Of a stretch of DNA of 64,000 nucleotides, positions 45,554 through 56,356 are shown one piece after another; the stretch's first letter is position 1; every line of letters starts with the position of its first letter. The notes under the pieces are model-generated. The model was given only the letters and a program-made list of their open reading frames with translations, searched no databases and had not been told where the DNA came from. The DNA is from Corynebacterium pacaense (lineage in GTDB: Bacteria > Actinomycetota > Actinomycetes > Mycobacteriales > Mycobacteriaceae), in assembly GCF_900169525.1 (NCBI RefSeq), contig NZ_LT821240.1, forward strand, positions 62,001 to 126,000, read 5' to 3'. Position numbers and translations under genes: made by a program.

Positions 45554-46168
45554 TTGATCGCATCCCTGCGCGGCACCGTCATCGCCATCGGACTGGCCTC
45601 GGCGGTGATTGAATGCTCCGGTGTGGGCTATGAGGTCACCGCGGCACCGACCACCCTGGCCAGGCTGAGCCGGGGTGAGGAGACACTGATTCTGACCACG
45701 ATGGTGGTGCGTGAGGATGCCACCAGACTCTACGGGTTCCTGGACAATGAGTCCCGGGAGGTCTTCGCCCTCCTGCAGACCGTTTCCGGTCTCGGCCCGA
45801 GACTTGCACTGGCCTGTCAATCCGTGTTCTCCCCCGTGGAGATCGCCCGCGCGATCACCTCCGCGGACACCAGGTCGCTGCAGAGAATCCCCGGGGTGGG
45901 AAAACGGATGGCCGAACGCCTGGTGGTGGAGCTCAAGGACAAGATGCTCGCGTTCGACGCCGGGACCGCGAACCCGGTGGCGGAGGATGGTGCGCAGCTC
46001 CCCGTGGCCAACGGGGCGGTCGTCGAGCAGGTGACGCAGGCCCTGATCGGGCTCGGATTCCCCGAGCGCCAGTCCGGGGATGCGGTGGCGGCGGTTCTGT
46101 CCGCCACCCCGGGACTGGACACCTCCGCCGCACTGCGCGCCTCCCTGGCACGGCTCGGCGGAAAATAG
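45554..46168 (+). CDS. ruvA: Holliday junction branch-migration protein RuvA
   Basis: A 204-residue subunit that binds the junction and loads RuvB. Domain I begins IASLRGTVIAIGLAS, the helix-hairpin-helix motifs include SGLGPRLALA and RIPGVGKRMAERLV, and the C-terminal domain III (QALIGLGFPERQSGDAVAAV) contacts RuvB. The start is a TTG at 45554 behind AGGAG. 21 bp separate it from ruvB. Confidence 0.94.
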   Translation: MIASLRGTVIAIGLASAVIECSGVGYEVTAAPTTLARLSRGEETLILTTMVVREDATRLYGFLDNESREVFALLQTVSGLGPRLALACQSVFSPVEIARAITSADTRSLQRIPGVGKRMAERLVVELKDKMLAFDAGTANPVAEDGAQLPVANGAVVEQVTQALIGLGFPERQSGDAVAAVLSATPGLDTSAALRASLARLGGK

Positions 46169-46189
46169 CGAGGACGGAAGAGAGCAATC

Positions 46190-47272
46190 ATGGCTGACAT
46201 CGAACGCACGGAGTTCGAGATTCCCGGCGGTATCCCCCGGCGGAGCGGTGGTCGACCGCAGGATGCGAGCATCGACGCACAGCAGCAGCCGGGTGAGGCC
46301 GAGGCCGAGGTGACGCTGCGCCCGAAATCCATCGAGGAGTTCATCGGCCAACCCAAGGTGCGCGATCAGTTGACGCTGGTGCTCACCGGAGCCAGGAAAA
46401 GGGGAGTGGTGCCCGATCACGTGCTGCTGTCGGGCCCACCCGGGCTGGGCAAGACCACGATGGCCATGATCATCGCCCAGGAACTGGGTGCGAGCCTGCG
46501 AATGACCTCGGGACCCGCACTGGAGCGGGCCGGGGACCTCGCGGCGATGCTGTCGAATCTTATGGAGGGCGACGTCCTGTTCATCGACGAGATTCACCGT
46601 ATCGCGCGTCCTGCCGAGGAGATGCTCTACATGGCGATGGAGGATTTCCGCATCGACGTGATCGTGGGAAAGGGGCCGGGTGCGACATCGATCCCCCTGG
46701 AAATTCCGCCGTTCACCCTGGTGGGTGCGACCACCCGCTCGGGCATGCTGACCGGGCCGCTGCGGGACCGTTTCGGCTTCACCGCCCAGATGGAGTTCTA
46801 CGATGTCGAGGATCTGACGCGGGTGGTCAAGCGAACGGCACGCATCCTCAGCGTGCCCATCGACGATGACGCGGCGGTGGAGATCGCCTCGCGGTCCAGG
46901 GGGACACCGCGAATCGCCAACCGCCTGCTGCGCAGGGTCCGGGACTTCGCCGAGGTGCACGCCGACGGTCGTATCACCCTCGGTGCCGCCAATGCGGCCC
47001 TGATCGTCTTCGATGTCGATGAACTCGGTCTCGACCGGCTCGACCGTGCGGTGCTCGACGCCCTGATCCGTGGACACGGCGGTGGGCCCGTCGGTGTCAA
47101 CACCCTGGCCGTTGCGGTGGGCGAGGAGCCAGCCACCGTGGAGGAGGTCTGTGAACCCTATCTGGTGCGCGCCGGAATGATCGCCCGCACGGGTAGAGGG
47201 CGGGTGGCCACCGCCACCGCCTGGCGGCACCTGGGCCTGGAGCCTCCCGAGGGCACGATCGGCGACTACTAG
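46190..47272 (+). CDS. ruvB: Holliday junction helicase RuvB
   Basis: A 360-residue AAA+ motor. Walker [10 protein letters not shown], Walker B LFIDEIHR, sensor 1 VGATTRSGM and arginine finger region GPLRDRFGF, followed by the winged-helix domain. It drives branch migration with RuvA. The N-terminal ~45 residues are a variable extension. GAGCA-type ribosome site before the ATG. Confidence 0.95.
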   Translation: MADIERTEFEIPGGIPRRSGGRPQDASIDAQQQPGEAEAEVTLRPKSIEEFIGQPKVRDQLTLVLTGARKRGVVPDHVLLSGPPGLGKTTMAMIIAQELGASLRMTSGPALERAGDLAAMLSNLMEGDVLFIDEIHRIARPAEEMLYMAMEDFRIDVIVGKGPGATSIPLEIPPFTLVGATTRSGMLTGPLRDRFGFTAQMEFYDVEDLTRVVKRTARILSVPIDDDAAVEIASRSRGTPRIANRLLRRVRDFAEVHADGRITLGAANAALIVFDVDELGLDRLDRAVLDALIRGHGGGPVGVNTLAVAVGEEPATVEEVCEPYLVRAGMIARTGRGRVATATAWRHLGLEPPEGTIGDY

Positions 47273-47365
47273 GAGCAACCCCGCACGGTTCATCCCGGCC
47301 GGGGTGGATCCGAACCCGCCTCCCGGCTGGCCGACGCGGGCCGGGGTCTGGCAAAGTGGAACATC

Positions 47366-47683
47366 ATGGAACTCCTTATTCTGATAGCACTGCTGTTGCT
47401 GCTCATCCTGCCGACCTTCATGCTCAACCGACGCCAACGCGCGCGGATGGCCGAGATCACCAAACTGCAGAACAACCTGAAGGTGGGCGACCGTGTGGTC
47501 ACCACCTCCGGACAGCACGCCATAGTCGCCGACCTGCGTGGGGATCTCGTGGATCTCGAGATCGCCCCCGGGATTATCACAACCTGGGAAAAGATCTCCA
47601 TTGTGCGGGTGGTCCCGCCCGCTGCCCCGGTGCAGCAGTCTGAGACGGAGACTCCGCCGATCCAGGAATCCGACAACAACTAG
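47366..47683 (+). CDS. yajC: Sec translocase accessory subunit YajC
   Basis: A 105-residue single-pass membrane protein: hydrophobic helix at residues 2-20, then RRQRARMAEITKLQNNLKVGDRVVTTSG, the typical YajC region, and an acidic tail. It associates with SecDF. A gap of 93 bp follows ruvB, and 305 bp precede secD. Confidence 0.9.
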   Translation: MELLILIALLLLLILPTFMLNRRQRARMAEITKLQNNLKVGDRVVTTSGQHAIVADLRGDLVDLEIAPGIITTWEKISIVRVVPPAAPVQQSETETPPIQESDNN

Positions 47684-47988
47684 GCGGTGTAGCCGCTCCA
47701 CCCTGCGCTGTTACCCGGTTCCGTGGGCATGTTCACAGGCACCGCGGTCATTGGAACCCCGGTCGATGGCGTACCATGTTTCAGGTTAAGTGCCTGTCCC
47801 CGGGAACCGGTCGGCTTCGACCCGGTTTCCGGAGTCTTTCTCTCCTTCAGGCGGACTCGGTCCCCCGGACCTGGTTCCTTCTGAATGCGGAACGGAATAT
47901 CGGGAGCAGCTAACACACGTCAGCCCACCACGGTGCATCTGCACGGCTGGTGAACGATGCAGATTAATTCTTTATAAGGAGAGTTTTC
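47684..47988. other. Intergenic region yajC-secD
   Basis: 305 bp. It contains a small hairpin (AACCGGTCG-GCTT-CGACC-CGGTT, about 47808-47831) and a possible -10 TACCAT (47771-47776), so secD may have its own promoter and a leader of some 200 bases. No gene is supported here. Confidence 0.4.
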
Positions 47989-49863
47989 TTGGCTCGGCAA
48001 AAAAAACGCGCCGCCAGCGCCTGGGAAGCGTGGCCCTCACGTGCGATTGCATTGTTTGTGCTCCTGCTTCTCCTGGTCTACGGCCTCGTATTTCTCACCG
48101 GCGACCGTTCGGCCTCGCTGAAACTGGGTATTGATCTGCAGGGTGGCACCCGGGTGACCCTGGTTCCCCAGGGCGAGGAACCGTCCTCGGACCAGCTCGC
48201 GCAGGCCCGCCTGATCCTGGAGAACCGTGTCAACGGCATGGGCGTGTCCGGGGCTAGCGTGGTCACCGACGGCAACACCCTGGTGATCACGGTCCCCGGA
48301 GAGGATACTGCCCAGGCGCAGGCGCTGGGGCAGACCTCCCAGCTGTTGTTCCGCCCCGTGGGCCAGGCCGGCGCCCCGGATCTCAACACCCTCATGCCGA
48401 CGCTGGAGGAGATGGCGAACCGCTGGGTGGAGTACGGGGTGATCACCCAGGAGCAGGCCAACACCTCGCTGTCGGAGATGAACGCCGCGGTTGTCCAGAG
48501 CATCCAGGAGGGTGCCCCCGAGGCCGCGGCCCCGGAGGCACCGACCGTGACGGCGACCCCGCGTGAGGAACCCTCCAACTCGATCGAGGCGACGGAGCGC
48601 CGACAGGAGATCACCGAGATGCTCCGCGGTGACCGTCAGTCCACCGACGGAACCGTTCAGATCGCCGCCAGTTCCCTGATGCAGTGCGACAGCGGGGAGC
48701 TCGACCCTATCGCCGGAACCGATGACGCCCGGCTGCCACTGGTCGCCTGCGATCCGGCGGCGGGTGGTGTCTACATCCTGGATCCGGCCCCGCTGCTGAT
48801 CGGCGAGACCGATGAGGAGAACGGCGCCCGGCTGACCGGCAATGAGATCGACACCTCCCGTCCGATCACCGGTGGCCTTAACGCCCAGACCGGTCAGATG
48901 GAGATCAACTTCGCCTTCAAGTCGGGTGACGGCGACCAGGGGTCGGCGACCTGGGCGAATCTGACCAACCAGTATCTGCAGCGGCAGGTCGCGATCACAC
49001 TGGATTCTGAGATCATTTCGGCCCCCGTGATCCAATCCGCCACCCCGGTCGGCAGCGCCACCTCGATCACCGGCGATTTCACGCAGGCTGAGGCCCAGGA
49101 GCTGGCCAACAACCTCAAGTACGGCGCACTGCCACTGAGCTTCGCGGGAGAAAACGGTGAACGCGGCGGCACCACGACGACGGTGCCGCCATCCCTGGGC
49201 GCGGCCTCGCTGAAGGCCGGTCTCATCGCGGGCCTCGTCGGTCTCGCGCTGGTGGCCGTGTTCGTGTTCGCCTACTACCGGGTGTTCGGTGCGGTGTCGA
49301 TCTTCACCCTCATCGCCTCCGGTGTCCTGGTGTACGGCTCCCTCGTCCTGCTGGGCCGGTGGATCGGCTACTCCCTCGATCTCTCCGGAATCGCCGGTCT
49401 GATCATCGGCATCGGCACCACCGCCGACTCCTTCGTGGTCTTCTACGAGAGGATCAAGGACGAGGTCCGCGAGGGCAGGTCCTTCCGTTCCGCGGCGCCA
49501 CGTGCGTGGCAGAGGGCGAAACGCACCATCGTTACCGGCAACATGGTCACCCTCATCGGTGCGGTGGTCATCTATCTCCTGGCTGTCGGCGAGGTCAAGG
49601 GCTTCGCCTTCACATTGGGTCTGACCACCGTCTTCGACCTGCTGGTGACCTTCCTGGTGACCGCACCGCTGGTGATCCTGGCCTCCAGACGACCCTTCTT
49701 TGCCAAACCCGCGGTCAACGGCATGGGCCAGGTGTACAAGCTGGTCCAGCATCGCCGCGAGGTGGGTGAGCTGCCCTCCTCCGATTTCGCCCACGCAGCC
49801 GACACCCATGAACCATCCTCCACCGAAACCACCTCCGGTTCCGACGAGAAGGAGCTGAGTTAG
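47989..49863 (+). CDS. secD: Protein translocase subunit SecD
   Basis: A 624-residue membrane protein: one N-terminal helix, a large external part containing the [12 protein letters not shown] motif, and a C-terminal block of five helices with the conserved [22 protein letters not shown] segment (proton-path Asp). It is longer than E. coli-type SecD in the first external part, which carries an Ala/Glu/Pro-rich insert. Together with SecF it uses the proton gradient to help late export. TTG start behind AAGGAGAG. Confidence 0.94.
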   Translation: [624 protein letters not shown]

Positions 49864-49865
49864 TC

Positions 49866-51023
49866 ATGAGCAGCACAATTGAGACCGAGAAGAAGTCGAA
49901 GGGCATTTTCACCAGCCTTTACACCGGTGAGGGTGGAATCGACTTCATCGGCAAGACCAGGTTGTGGTACTGGATCACCGGTATCCTGCTGGTCCTGTCC
50001 ATCGTCTTCATCGCCGTCCGCGGATTCTCCCTCAGCATCGATTTCGAGGGCGGAACCAAGATGAACATGCCCGCCTCGGACTACAGTGTCGAGGCCGTCG
50101 ACGAAACCTTCACCGAGGCCACCGGGGTCACCCCGGAGGCGGTCCAGATCGTCGGCTCGGGCGATGCACGCACCCTGGAGATCCAGTCCGAGCGGCTCAG
50201 CGATGAGCAGATCGAGGCCGCCCGTCTCGCGCTCTACGAGGAGTTCAGGCCACTCAACTCGGCGGGTCAGTCCACTCCGGACGCCATCGGCAACTCGACG
50301 GTCTCGGAGTCCTGGGGCTCGACGATCACCAAGCGGATGCTCATCGCACTGGTGGCCTTCCTCGTCCTGGCCGCCGTGTACATCGGTGTGCGACTGGAGC
50401 GGGAGATGGCCGTGGCCGCAATGGTGGCCCTGATCGTCGACGGTATCGTGATCGCCGGAATCTACGCGCTGATCGGCTTCGAGGTCTCACCCGCCACGGT
50501 GATCGGTCTGCTGACCGTGCTGACCTTCTCCATCTACGACACCGTCGTCGTTTTCGACAAGGTGCGCGAGAACACCGCGGGCTTCCTCGGTTCCACCCGG
50601 CGCACCTATTCCGAGCAGGCGAACCTGGCCGTCAACCAGACCTTCATGCGATCGATCTCCACGACTATCATCTCGGCGCTGCCCATCATCGCCCTGATGG
50701 TGGTCGCGGTGTGGATGATGGGCGTGGGCACGCTGAAGGATCTGGCACTGATCCAGCTGATCGGTGTCGTCGAGGGCACCTTCTCCTCGGTGTTCCTGGC
50801 CACCCCGATCCTGGTCAGCCTGATGAACCGCAAGCGGGAGGTCAAGCGCCACAACGCCGAGGTCCTCGCAGCCAGGCAGGGCGTCCCGCTTGTCGACGCC
50901 TCCCCGGGCAATGACGTACCCTCCGCGGAGGGTGCGGCCGGCACGAACGTCAAGCGTTCGGTCGCCGCACCGGTCGCCCCGGATCACCACACCGGGGGAA
51001 CCTGGCGCCCGGGTAGATCCTGA
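49866..51023 (+). CDS. secF: Protein translocase subunit SecF
   Basis: A 385-residue partner of SecD: N-terminal helix, external domain starting FSLSIDFEGGTKMN, five further helices with IYDTVVVFDKVREN (proton-path Asp), and a long polar tail. The gene begins 2 bp after the secD stop codon (ATG 49866). Confidence 0.94.
   Translation: MSSTIETEKKSKGIFTSLYTGEGGIDFIGKTRLWYWITGILLVLSIVFIAVRGFSLSIDFEGGTKMNMPASDYSVEAVDETFTEATGVTPEAVQIVGSGDARTLEIQSERLSDEQIEAARLALYEEFRPLNSAGQSTPDAIGNSTVSESWGSTITKRMLIALVAFLVLAAVYIGVRLEREMAVAAMVALIVDGIVIAGIYALIGFEVSPATVIGLLTVLTFSIYDTVVVFDKVRENTAGFLGSTRRTYSEQANLAVNQTFMRSISTTIISALPIIALMVVAVWMMGVGTLKDLALIQLIGVVEGTFSSVFLATPILVSLMNRKREVKRHNAEVLAARQGVPLVDASPGNDVPSAEGAAGTNVKRSVAAPVAPDHHTGGTWRPGRS
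50888..50900 (-). repeat. Copy of motif GGCGTCGAYAAGC (inside secF, minus strand)
   Basis: Minus-strand GGCGTCGACAAGC in the part of secF encoding the polar tail. Confidence 0.6.
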
Positions 51024-51078
51024 TCACCAACGGTCACCCATCCGATCCCGCCACCGACCCCAGCGTCGAAGGCGGGAT

Positions 51079-51109
51079 TTGGGCCTTCATGGTGGCTGCG
51101 CCATATAAT
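51079..51109 (+). promoter_or_regulatory. Putative promoter of dciAE
   Basis: TTGGGC (51079-51084), 19-base spacer, TATAAT (51104-51109), 58 bp upstream of the dciAE start and after secF. It suggests separate transcription of dciAE-apt-rel. Confidence 0.5.
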
Positions 51110-51166
51110 CAGCCCGACAGGGTTGACACCCACAAGCACGATGGAGAAGGCGGGAATCCTTAAAAA

Positions 51167-52780
51167 GTGTTGAAGAAGCGAATGGCGCAGGTCGGTGCTG
51201 CGCTCACAGCTGTGGCCGTGGCGCTCAGCGGCTGCTCGACCGGGGAACCGGATCCCACCCGGCATGAGATCAGCCATTTCGGTTACGCGGTCAATTCTTC
51301 CCTGGCCACCACCAACGCGGCATCCCTGCTCGGGGTGGCAACCGACGCCGCACTGCTCTCGGCACGCATCTACGCACCGGTCTATGTGCAGGGGCCCTCC
51401 GGTCAGATGATTCCCAACACCGATCTCGCCACCACCCAGGTGCTGCCCGGAGCCAACCGTCAGGTGATCTACACCATCAACCCCGAGGCGAACTACTCCG
51501 ACGGGGAACCGGTGGTCTGCGATGATTTCCTGCTCGCCGCGAAGGCGGGAATGCTTCCCGCGGTGTTCAACGCGCATATTCCGCTGGCGGAGCAGATCGA
51601 CCGCGTGGAGTGCAGCAGCGGCTCCAAGCAGGCGACCGTGGTGTTCAAGGGGGACCAGGGGGTGCGGTGGCGCCACCTGTTCGCCCAGGGCACCCTCCTG
51701 CCCGCCCACGCCATCGCCGCCAGAGCGAGGCTGACACTGGAGGAGCTGAACACGGCGCTGCGCACCAATGATCTCCAGACACTGGAGGAACCGGCCAGGA
51801 TCTGGAATGACGGATTCAAACTCGACAACTTCGACCCCGAGCTCCAGGTATCCTCCGGGCCCTACAGGATCACCGGAGTGGGCGAGTTCGGTGAGGTGGA
51901 ACTGGGCCGTAACGAACACTACAGCGGGGATCCGGCGGTGTTGGACCAGCTCGTGCTGTGGCCGAAGGGCTCGGATCACAACGCCCTGGCGGCGGCCGGA
52001 AACCTCCAGCTCGCCGATGTGGAGTCCTGGGCCAGCGCGGAGTGGGTCAACCGCGATGACCCGCTCAACCCCTATGACATCTCCGAGAAGGTCGGCGAGC
52101 TGACCGAACAGCTCACCCTCGCCTCCGCGGGGGTGTTCTATGCGCCGGAGGCCAGGCAGGCGTTCGCCGCCTGCGTCGACCAGGCGACGGTGGCGGCGGC
52201 GTCGTCAAGCGTCTCCGGTATCGCCGTGCCACCCGCGGACATCCAGACCGTCCACCTGGACAATCCGGTGGTGGCCCAGCTCGGTGATATCAGGGCGCGC
52301 TATGCGGAGGTGAACCCGACCCGGGCCGCGGCGCTGGCCGGAACGACGATCCGTATCGGTTATGACGGACCGGACACCCGCAAGGCGGCGATGGTCGAGG
52401 CGATCAGGCTCAGCTGTGAACCGGCCGGGATCACCGTCGTTGACGCCGCACACGAGGCGGTCAGCCTGAACGATCTCAGTCGCACGGTGGTTGCGGATTC
52501 GGGCTATGAGCAGTACACCGAGGGCAGCCTCGATGCCGTGCTGCGGGCGGTGGAGCCGAATCTGGAGTTTCCCTCGGTCAATTCCACCGGCGCCGATCCC
52601 GAGTCCACACGGACCGCCGAGGAGGCGGTGTGGGCCGAAATGCCGTCGATCCCGCTCGCCGCGCAGCCCCGTGTGTTTGTCATCGATCGTGGCGTGGGTA
52701 ACGTGGTGGTCAATACCGATCTTTCAGGTATCGGATGGAACATGGACAGATGGTCCAGAAGTGAGGGAATGAACCGGTGA
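51167..52780 (+). CDS. dciAE: Family 5 extracellular solute-binding lipoprotein (DciAE-like)
   Basis: A 537-residue lipoprotein resembling dipeptide/oligopeptide-binding DppA. Signal peptide with lipobox LSGC, then an SBP_bac_5-type sequence ([60 protein letters not shown]). No permease or ATPase gene is adjacent, so it is an orphan binding protein, as described for dciAE upstream of apt-rel in C. glutamicum; the symbol is carried over from that position. GTG 51167 is used, ATG 51182 is an alternative. Overlaps apt by 4 bp. Confidence 0.85.
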   Translation: MLKKRMAQVGAALTAVAVALSGCSTGEPDPTRHEISHFGYAVNSSLATTNAASLLGVATDAALLSARIYAPVYVQGPSGQMIPNTDLATTQVLPGANRQVIYTINPEANYSDGEPVVCDDFLLAAKAGMLPAVFNAHIPLAEQIDRVECSSGSKQATVVFKGDQGVRWRHLFAQGTLLPAHAIAARARLTLEELNTALRTNDLQTLEEPARIWNDGFKLDNFDPELQVSSGPYRITGVGEFGEVELGRNEHYSGDPAVLDQLVLWPKGSDHNALAAAGNLQLADVESWASAEWVNRDDPLNPYDISEKVGELTEQLTLASAGVFYAPEARQAFAACVDQATVAAASSSVSGIAVPPADIQTVHLDNPVVAQLGDIRARYAEVNPTRAAALAGTTIRIGYDGPDTRKAAMVEAIRLSCEPAGITVVDAAHEAVSLNDLSRTVVADSGYEQYTEGSLDAVLRAVEPNLEFPSVNSTGADPESTRTAEEAVWAEMPSIPLAAQPRVFVIDRGVGNVVVNTDLSGIGWNMDRWSRSEGMNR

Positions 52781-53334
52781 CCACTACTGAGCGCACCACC
52801 CGTGAAAAGGCCCGTGAGGCACTGGAGAGCCGAACCCGTTATGTGGAGAACTTTCCCGTCGACGGCGTGCTCTTCGAGGACCTGACTCCCGTCCTCGCGG
52901 ACCCCGAGTCATTCCGGCTCATCGTCGACGCCCTCGCCGAGGCCACTCAGAAGCTCGGCGCGGATGTCATCGGGGGCCTCGACGCCAGGGGCTTCCTCCT
53001 CGGTTCGGCCGTGGCCTACAAGCTCGGGGTCGGAATCCTCGCGATCCGCAAGAAGGGTAAGCTGCCCCCACCCGTGGTCACCCAGGAGTATGACCTCGAG
53101 TACGGCACCGCGGCTCTCGAACTTCCAGCCGAGGGACTTGATATCGGTGGTAGGAGGGTGGTTCTTGTCGATGATGTGCTGGCCACCGGCGGTACCCTCG
53201 GCGCAGCACGTAAACTGGTTGAATCCTGTGGCGGGCGTGTCACCGGATATGTTCTGGCCATTGAAGTGGACGGACTGAAGGGTCGCGAGAAGCTCGGTGA
53301 CCTACCGGTTGAAGTCATTCGGGACCAGAGCTAG
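52777..53334 (+). CDS. apt: Adenine phosphoribosyltransferase Apt
   Basis: A 185-residue purine salvage enzyme making AMP from adenine and PRPP. The PRPP-binding motif [14 protein letters not shown] (about residues 127-140) and the [12 protein letters not shown] segment are intact. GTG 52777 overlaps the dciAE stop codon. rel follows after 26 bp; both link nucleotide supply with the stringent response. Confidence 0.94.
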   Translation: MTTTERTTREKAREALESRTRYVENFPVDGVLFEDLTPVLADPESFRLIVDALAEATQKLGADVIGGLDARGFLLGSAVAYKLGVGILAIRKKGKLPPPVVTQEYDLEYGTAALELPAEGLDIGGRRVVLVDDVLATGGTLGAARKLVESCGGRVTGYVLAIEVDGLKGREKLGDLPVEVIRDQS

Positions 53335-53360
53335 AGGATCTTGCGAAAGGCAACGGCACC

Positions 53361-55646
53361 ATGAGTCTGGAGCGTCACCCACAGAAGTCGTCAATGGGCG
53401 TGCGCAGCATGTCCGCCAGGCTCGCACGCAGCCTCACCGGGAACCGGGTACGAACGAACCCCGTTCTGGATCCGCTGCTGAGCATCCACAGGCAGTTCCA
53501 CCCCAAGGCCGATGCGCAGGTCCTTGAACGTGCCTACGCCACTGCGGAGAAGCTCCACGAGGGTGTCATCCGGAAATCGGGCGATCCCTACATCACCCAC
53601 CCGCTCGCAGTGGCCACGATCGCGGCGGAGATCGGTATGGACACCACAACCCTGGTGGCCGCCCTGCTCCACGACACCGTGGAGGACACCGACTACTCAC
53701 TCGACGATCTCACCCGGGATTTCGGTGAGGAGGTGGCCAGGCTTGTCGACGGCGTGACCAAACTGGACCGGGTCGCCCTGGGCGCCGCGGCGGAGGCTGA
53801 GACGATCCGGAAGATGATCGTCGCGATGAGCCAGGACCCCCGCGTGCTGGTTATCAAGGTGGCCGACCGACTGCACAACATGCGCACCATGCGCTTCCTG
53901 CCGCCGGAGAAGCAGGCGAAAAAGGCCCGCCAGACCCTCGAGGTGATCGCCCCGCTGGCACACCGCCTCGGCATGGCCAGCGTCAAGTGGGAGCTTGAGG
54001 ATCTCTCCTTCGCCATTCTCTACCCGAAGAAGTACGAGGAGATCGTCCGCCTGGTGGCGGACCGTGCGCCCTCCCGCGACCGCTACCTCAAGGAGATCAT
54101 CGATCTGGTCACCGCGGGCCTGAAGGAGAACAACATCAACGCCGAGGTGCTCGGGCGACCGAAGCACTACTGGTCGATCTACCAGAAGATGATCGTCCGG
54201 GGACGGGACTTCGATGACATCTTCGACCTGGTGGGCATCCGCATCCTGGTTGACAATGTCAACAACTGCTATGCCGCGATCGGTGTGGTCCATTCGTTGT
54301 TCAACGCCCTGCCCGGCAGGTTCAAGGACTACATCTCCTCGCCGCGCTTCGGTGTCTACCAGTCACTGCACACCACGGTGATGGGACCCGGGGGAAAACC
54401 CCTGGAGGTCCAGGCACGTACGCATGACATGCACTACAACGCGGAGTTCGGCATCGCCGCGCACTGGCGGTACAAGGAAACCAAGGGCAGCCACTCCGGT
54501 GAGCAGTCCGAGGTCGATCAGATGGCATGGATGCGCCAGCTGCTCGATTGGCAGAAGGAGGCAGCGGATCCCAACGAGTTCCTTGACAGCCTGCGCTACG
54601 ATCTGACTTCCAAACAGATCTTCGTGTTCACGCCGAAGGGTGACGTAATCAACCTGCCGGTCAATTCCACCCCCGTCGATTTCGCCTACGCCGTGCACAC
54701 CGAGGTCGGGCACCGGTGCATCGGGGCGAAAATCAACGGAAAGCTGGTGGCACTGGAGACCAAGCTGAAGTCCGGTGACCGCGTCGAGGTCTTCACCTCC
54801 AAGGATCAGAACGCCGGCCCGAGCCGGGGCTGGCAGGACTTCGTGGTCTCCCCGCGCGCGAAGGCGAAAATCCGTCAGTGGTTCGCCAAGGAACGACGTG
54901 AGGAGTACCTGGAGGCAGGGCGGGATTCCCTCGCGGTGGTCATCCAGCGCAGCGGACTACCCATGCACCGGCTGTTCACCGCCGCGTCGATGAAAACCGT
55001 GGCCACCGAACTGCACTACCCGGATGTGGATGCGCTCTACACCGCGATCGGCTCCGGATCTGTCTCCGCCCAGCATGTGACCAACCGGCTGATCGCCATC
55101 TTCGGTGATGAGGAGGATGCCGAGGACGCACTCGTCGCCCGCACGCCCTTCAGCGAACTGGTCAGTTCCCGTTCCCCTGTCACCGACAGTGAGAGCGGAG
55201 TCCTCGTCGAGGGAAGCCCCGACGTGCTGGCGAAACTGGCCAAGTGCTGCATGCCGGTGCCCGGTGACGAGATCTTCGGATTTGTCACCCGTGGCGGCGG
55301 GGTGTCCGTGCACCGCACGGATTGCACCAACGCCGAGAAGCTCCGTGAGGAACCCGAGCGCATGGTCGAGGTCTCCTGGGCCTCGGAGCGCACCGGTTCC
55401 GTGTTCTCGGCGACGCTGCAGATCGAGGCCCTGGACCGCTCGGGGCTGCTGTTCGAGCTCACCCGCGTGATCAACGAGCAGAAGGTTTCCGTGACGGCGA
55501 TGAGTTCGCACAGCTCCGAGGACCATGTGGCGATGGTGCGTTTCACCTTCGCCGTCTCCGATACCAAGCAACTGGGTTCACTGATGACCCAGCTGCGCAA
55601 CGCCGAGGGTGTCTTCGATGTCTACCGCGTGACCTCGGGGGGCTGA
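53361..55646 (+). CDS. rel: Bifunctional (p)ppGpp synthetase/hydrolase Rel
   Basis: A 761-residue long RSH protein. The HD hydrolase domain is active-looking (HDTVEDT, His104 and Asp105), the synthetase domain has the [13 protein letters not shown] segment, then TGS ([17 protein letters not shown]), a zinc-finger-like region with [10 protein letters not shown], and a C-terminal ACT domain ([20 protein letters not shown]). It makes and degrades (p)ppGpp on ribosome signals. A strong hairpin follows its end. Confidence 0.95.
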   Translation: MSLERHPQKSSMGVRSMSARLARSLTGNRVRTNPVLDPLLSIHRQFHPKADAQVLERAYATAEKLHEGVIRKSGDPYITHPLAVATIAAEIGMDTTTLVAALLHDTVEDTDYSLDDLTRDFGEEVARLVDGVTKLDRVALGAAAEAETIRKMIVAMSQDPRVLVIKVADRLHNMRTMRFLPPEKQAKKARQTLEVIAPLAHRLGMASVKWELEDLSFAILYPKKYEEIVRLVADRAPSRDRYLKEIIDLVTAGLKENNINAEVLGRPKHYWSIYQKMIVRGRDFDDIFDLVGIRILVDNVNNCYAAIGVVHSLFNALPGRFKDYISSPRFGVYQSLHTTVMGPGGKPLEVQARTHDMHYNAEFGIAAHWRYKETKGSHSGEQSEVDQMAWMRQLLDWQKEAADPNEFLDSLRYDLTSKQIFVFTPKGDVINLPVNSTPVDFAYAVHTEVGHRCIGAKINGKLVALETKLKSGDRVEVFTSKDQNAGPSRGWQDFVVSPRAKAKIRQWFAKERREEYLEAGRDSLAVVIQRSGLPMHRLFTAASMKTVATELHYPDVDALYTAIGSGSVSAQHVTNRLIAIFGDEEDAEDALVARTPFSELVSSRSPVTDSESGVLVEGSPDVLAKLAKCCMPVPGDEIFGFVTRGGGVSVHRTDCTNAEKLREEPERMVEVSWASERTGSVFSATLQIEALDRSGLLFELTRVINEQKVSVTAMSSHSSEDHVAMVRFTFAVSDTKQLGSLMTQLRNAEGVFDVYRVTSGG

Positions 55647-55665
55647 GGGCCCACCCGGGACTAGG

Positions 55666-55704
55666 AAAAATCCTCCATCGACTGGTGTTCGATGGAGGAT
55701 TTTT
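55666..55704. terminator. Bidirectional terminator between rel and the secreted-protein gene
   Basis: A 16-bp perfect stem (AAAAATCCTCCATCGA and complement), 7-nt loop; each strand gains a run of five U. It ends rel on the plus strand and the small secreted-protein gene on the minus strand. Confidence 0.92.
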
Positions 55705-55730
55705 GTCTACCGGTATCCGCGGAAGGGAGT

Positions 55731-56012
55731 CTAACGGAAGAGGGTGTCCAACTTGGAGCTGAAGGTCAGGATCGTGGTGAGCACACCGATGACCGCGGTG
55801 ATCAGCTTGATCCACTCATTGATCTCGCTGGTCTTAACTTCGGAGGATCCGGTGGAGGATGTGTTCTCCGAGGTGGTGGGAGTGGCGGTTACAGTCACCG
55901 TGGTGGGGACCGGAGTAGGGGTTTCGGCGAAGGCCGGAGCGCTGAGGGGAGAGATGGAGACGGCGGCAGCGGTGCCGAGGGCGACCAGAGTGGTGCGGGA
56001 GAAGAGCTTCAT
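55731..56012 (-). CDS. Small secreted protein with Thr/Pro linker and C-terminal amphipathic helix
   Basis: A 93-residue protein. A clear signal peptide with cleavage site AFA at about residue 29, then a Thr/Pro/Val/Ser-rich linker of ~28 residues, then a single helical segment (EINEWIKLITAVIGVLTTIL, ending in SSKLDTLFR). I do not recognise the family; the design recalls small corynebacterial envelope peptides such as the mycomembrane porins but the sequence is different. It has its own promoter region and terminator. Weak AGGA before the ATG. Confidence 0.75.
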   Translation of the reverse strand: MKLFSRTTLVALGTAAAVSISPLSAPAFAETPTPVPTTVTVTATPTTSENTSSTGSSEVKTSEINEWIKLITAVIGVLTTILTFSSKLDTLFR

Positions 56013-56356
56013 GATTCCTGGATCCTTCTATTCGAGGAGGTGAATTTCCCTGATCACCTTAATGCCGGGGACAGAGTGGTGCAAGCGTCTCGGGATCTAA
56101 TTGTAAGGATTCTGTTATATTTGTGACCTGAGTCAACTAAAGCCATGGGAAAAAGCAGCTGTGATGGCAATTAAGGCCCTGTGAATAGAACTCACCGCTC
56201 GCTTCTACCTCACAACGGGGGTGGCTGCTGGCAGCATTTGTACAGCTTATTCACTCCCGGATCAGCTTTTGCCGACGGTACCGTCGATCTCGCCGAGTTC
56301 CGCTTGCACAAAGCCGCCCCCTGAGATAGGGGGCGGCTTCTGCTGAGCGGGGTGAA
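56013..56356. other. Intergenic region with promoter of the small secreted protein
   Basis: 344 bp. The part near 56090-56150 is AT-rich, with TTGACT and TATAAC on the minus strand that could form the promoter of the secreted-protein gene. The other end has the ppiA terminator. No gene is supported. Confidence 0.45.
56311..56339 (-). terminator. ppiA terminator
   Basis: 12-bp stem (AAGCCGCCCCCT and complement) with a 5-nt loop, 17 bp after the ppiA stop codon on the minus strand. The U-run is weak. Confidence 0.7.

Noticed and set aside
45548..47701. 717-codon open frame antisense to ruvA, ruvB and yajC
   Set aside because: It lies opposite three well-supported genes and has a low-complexity His/Gln/Gly-rich translation typical of antisense frames.
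48037..49809. 590-codon open frame antisense to secD
   Set aside because: Antisense shadow of secD; His/Gly/Asp-rich composition and no family resemblance.
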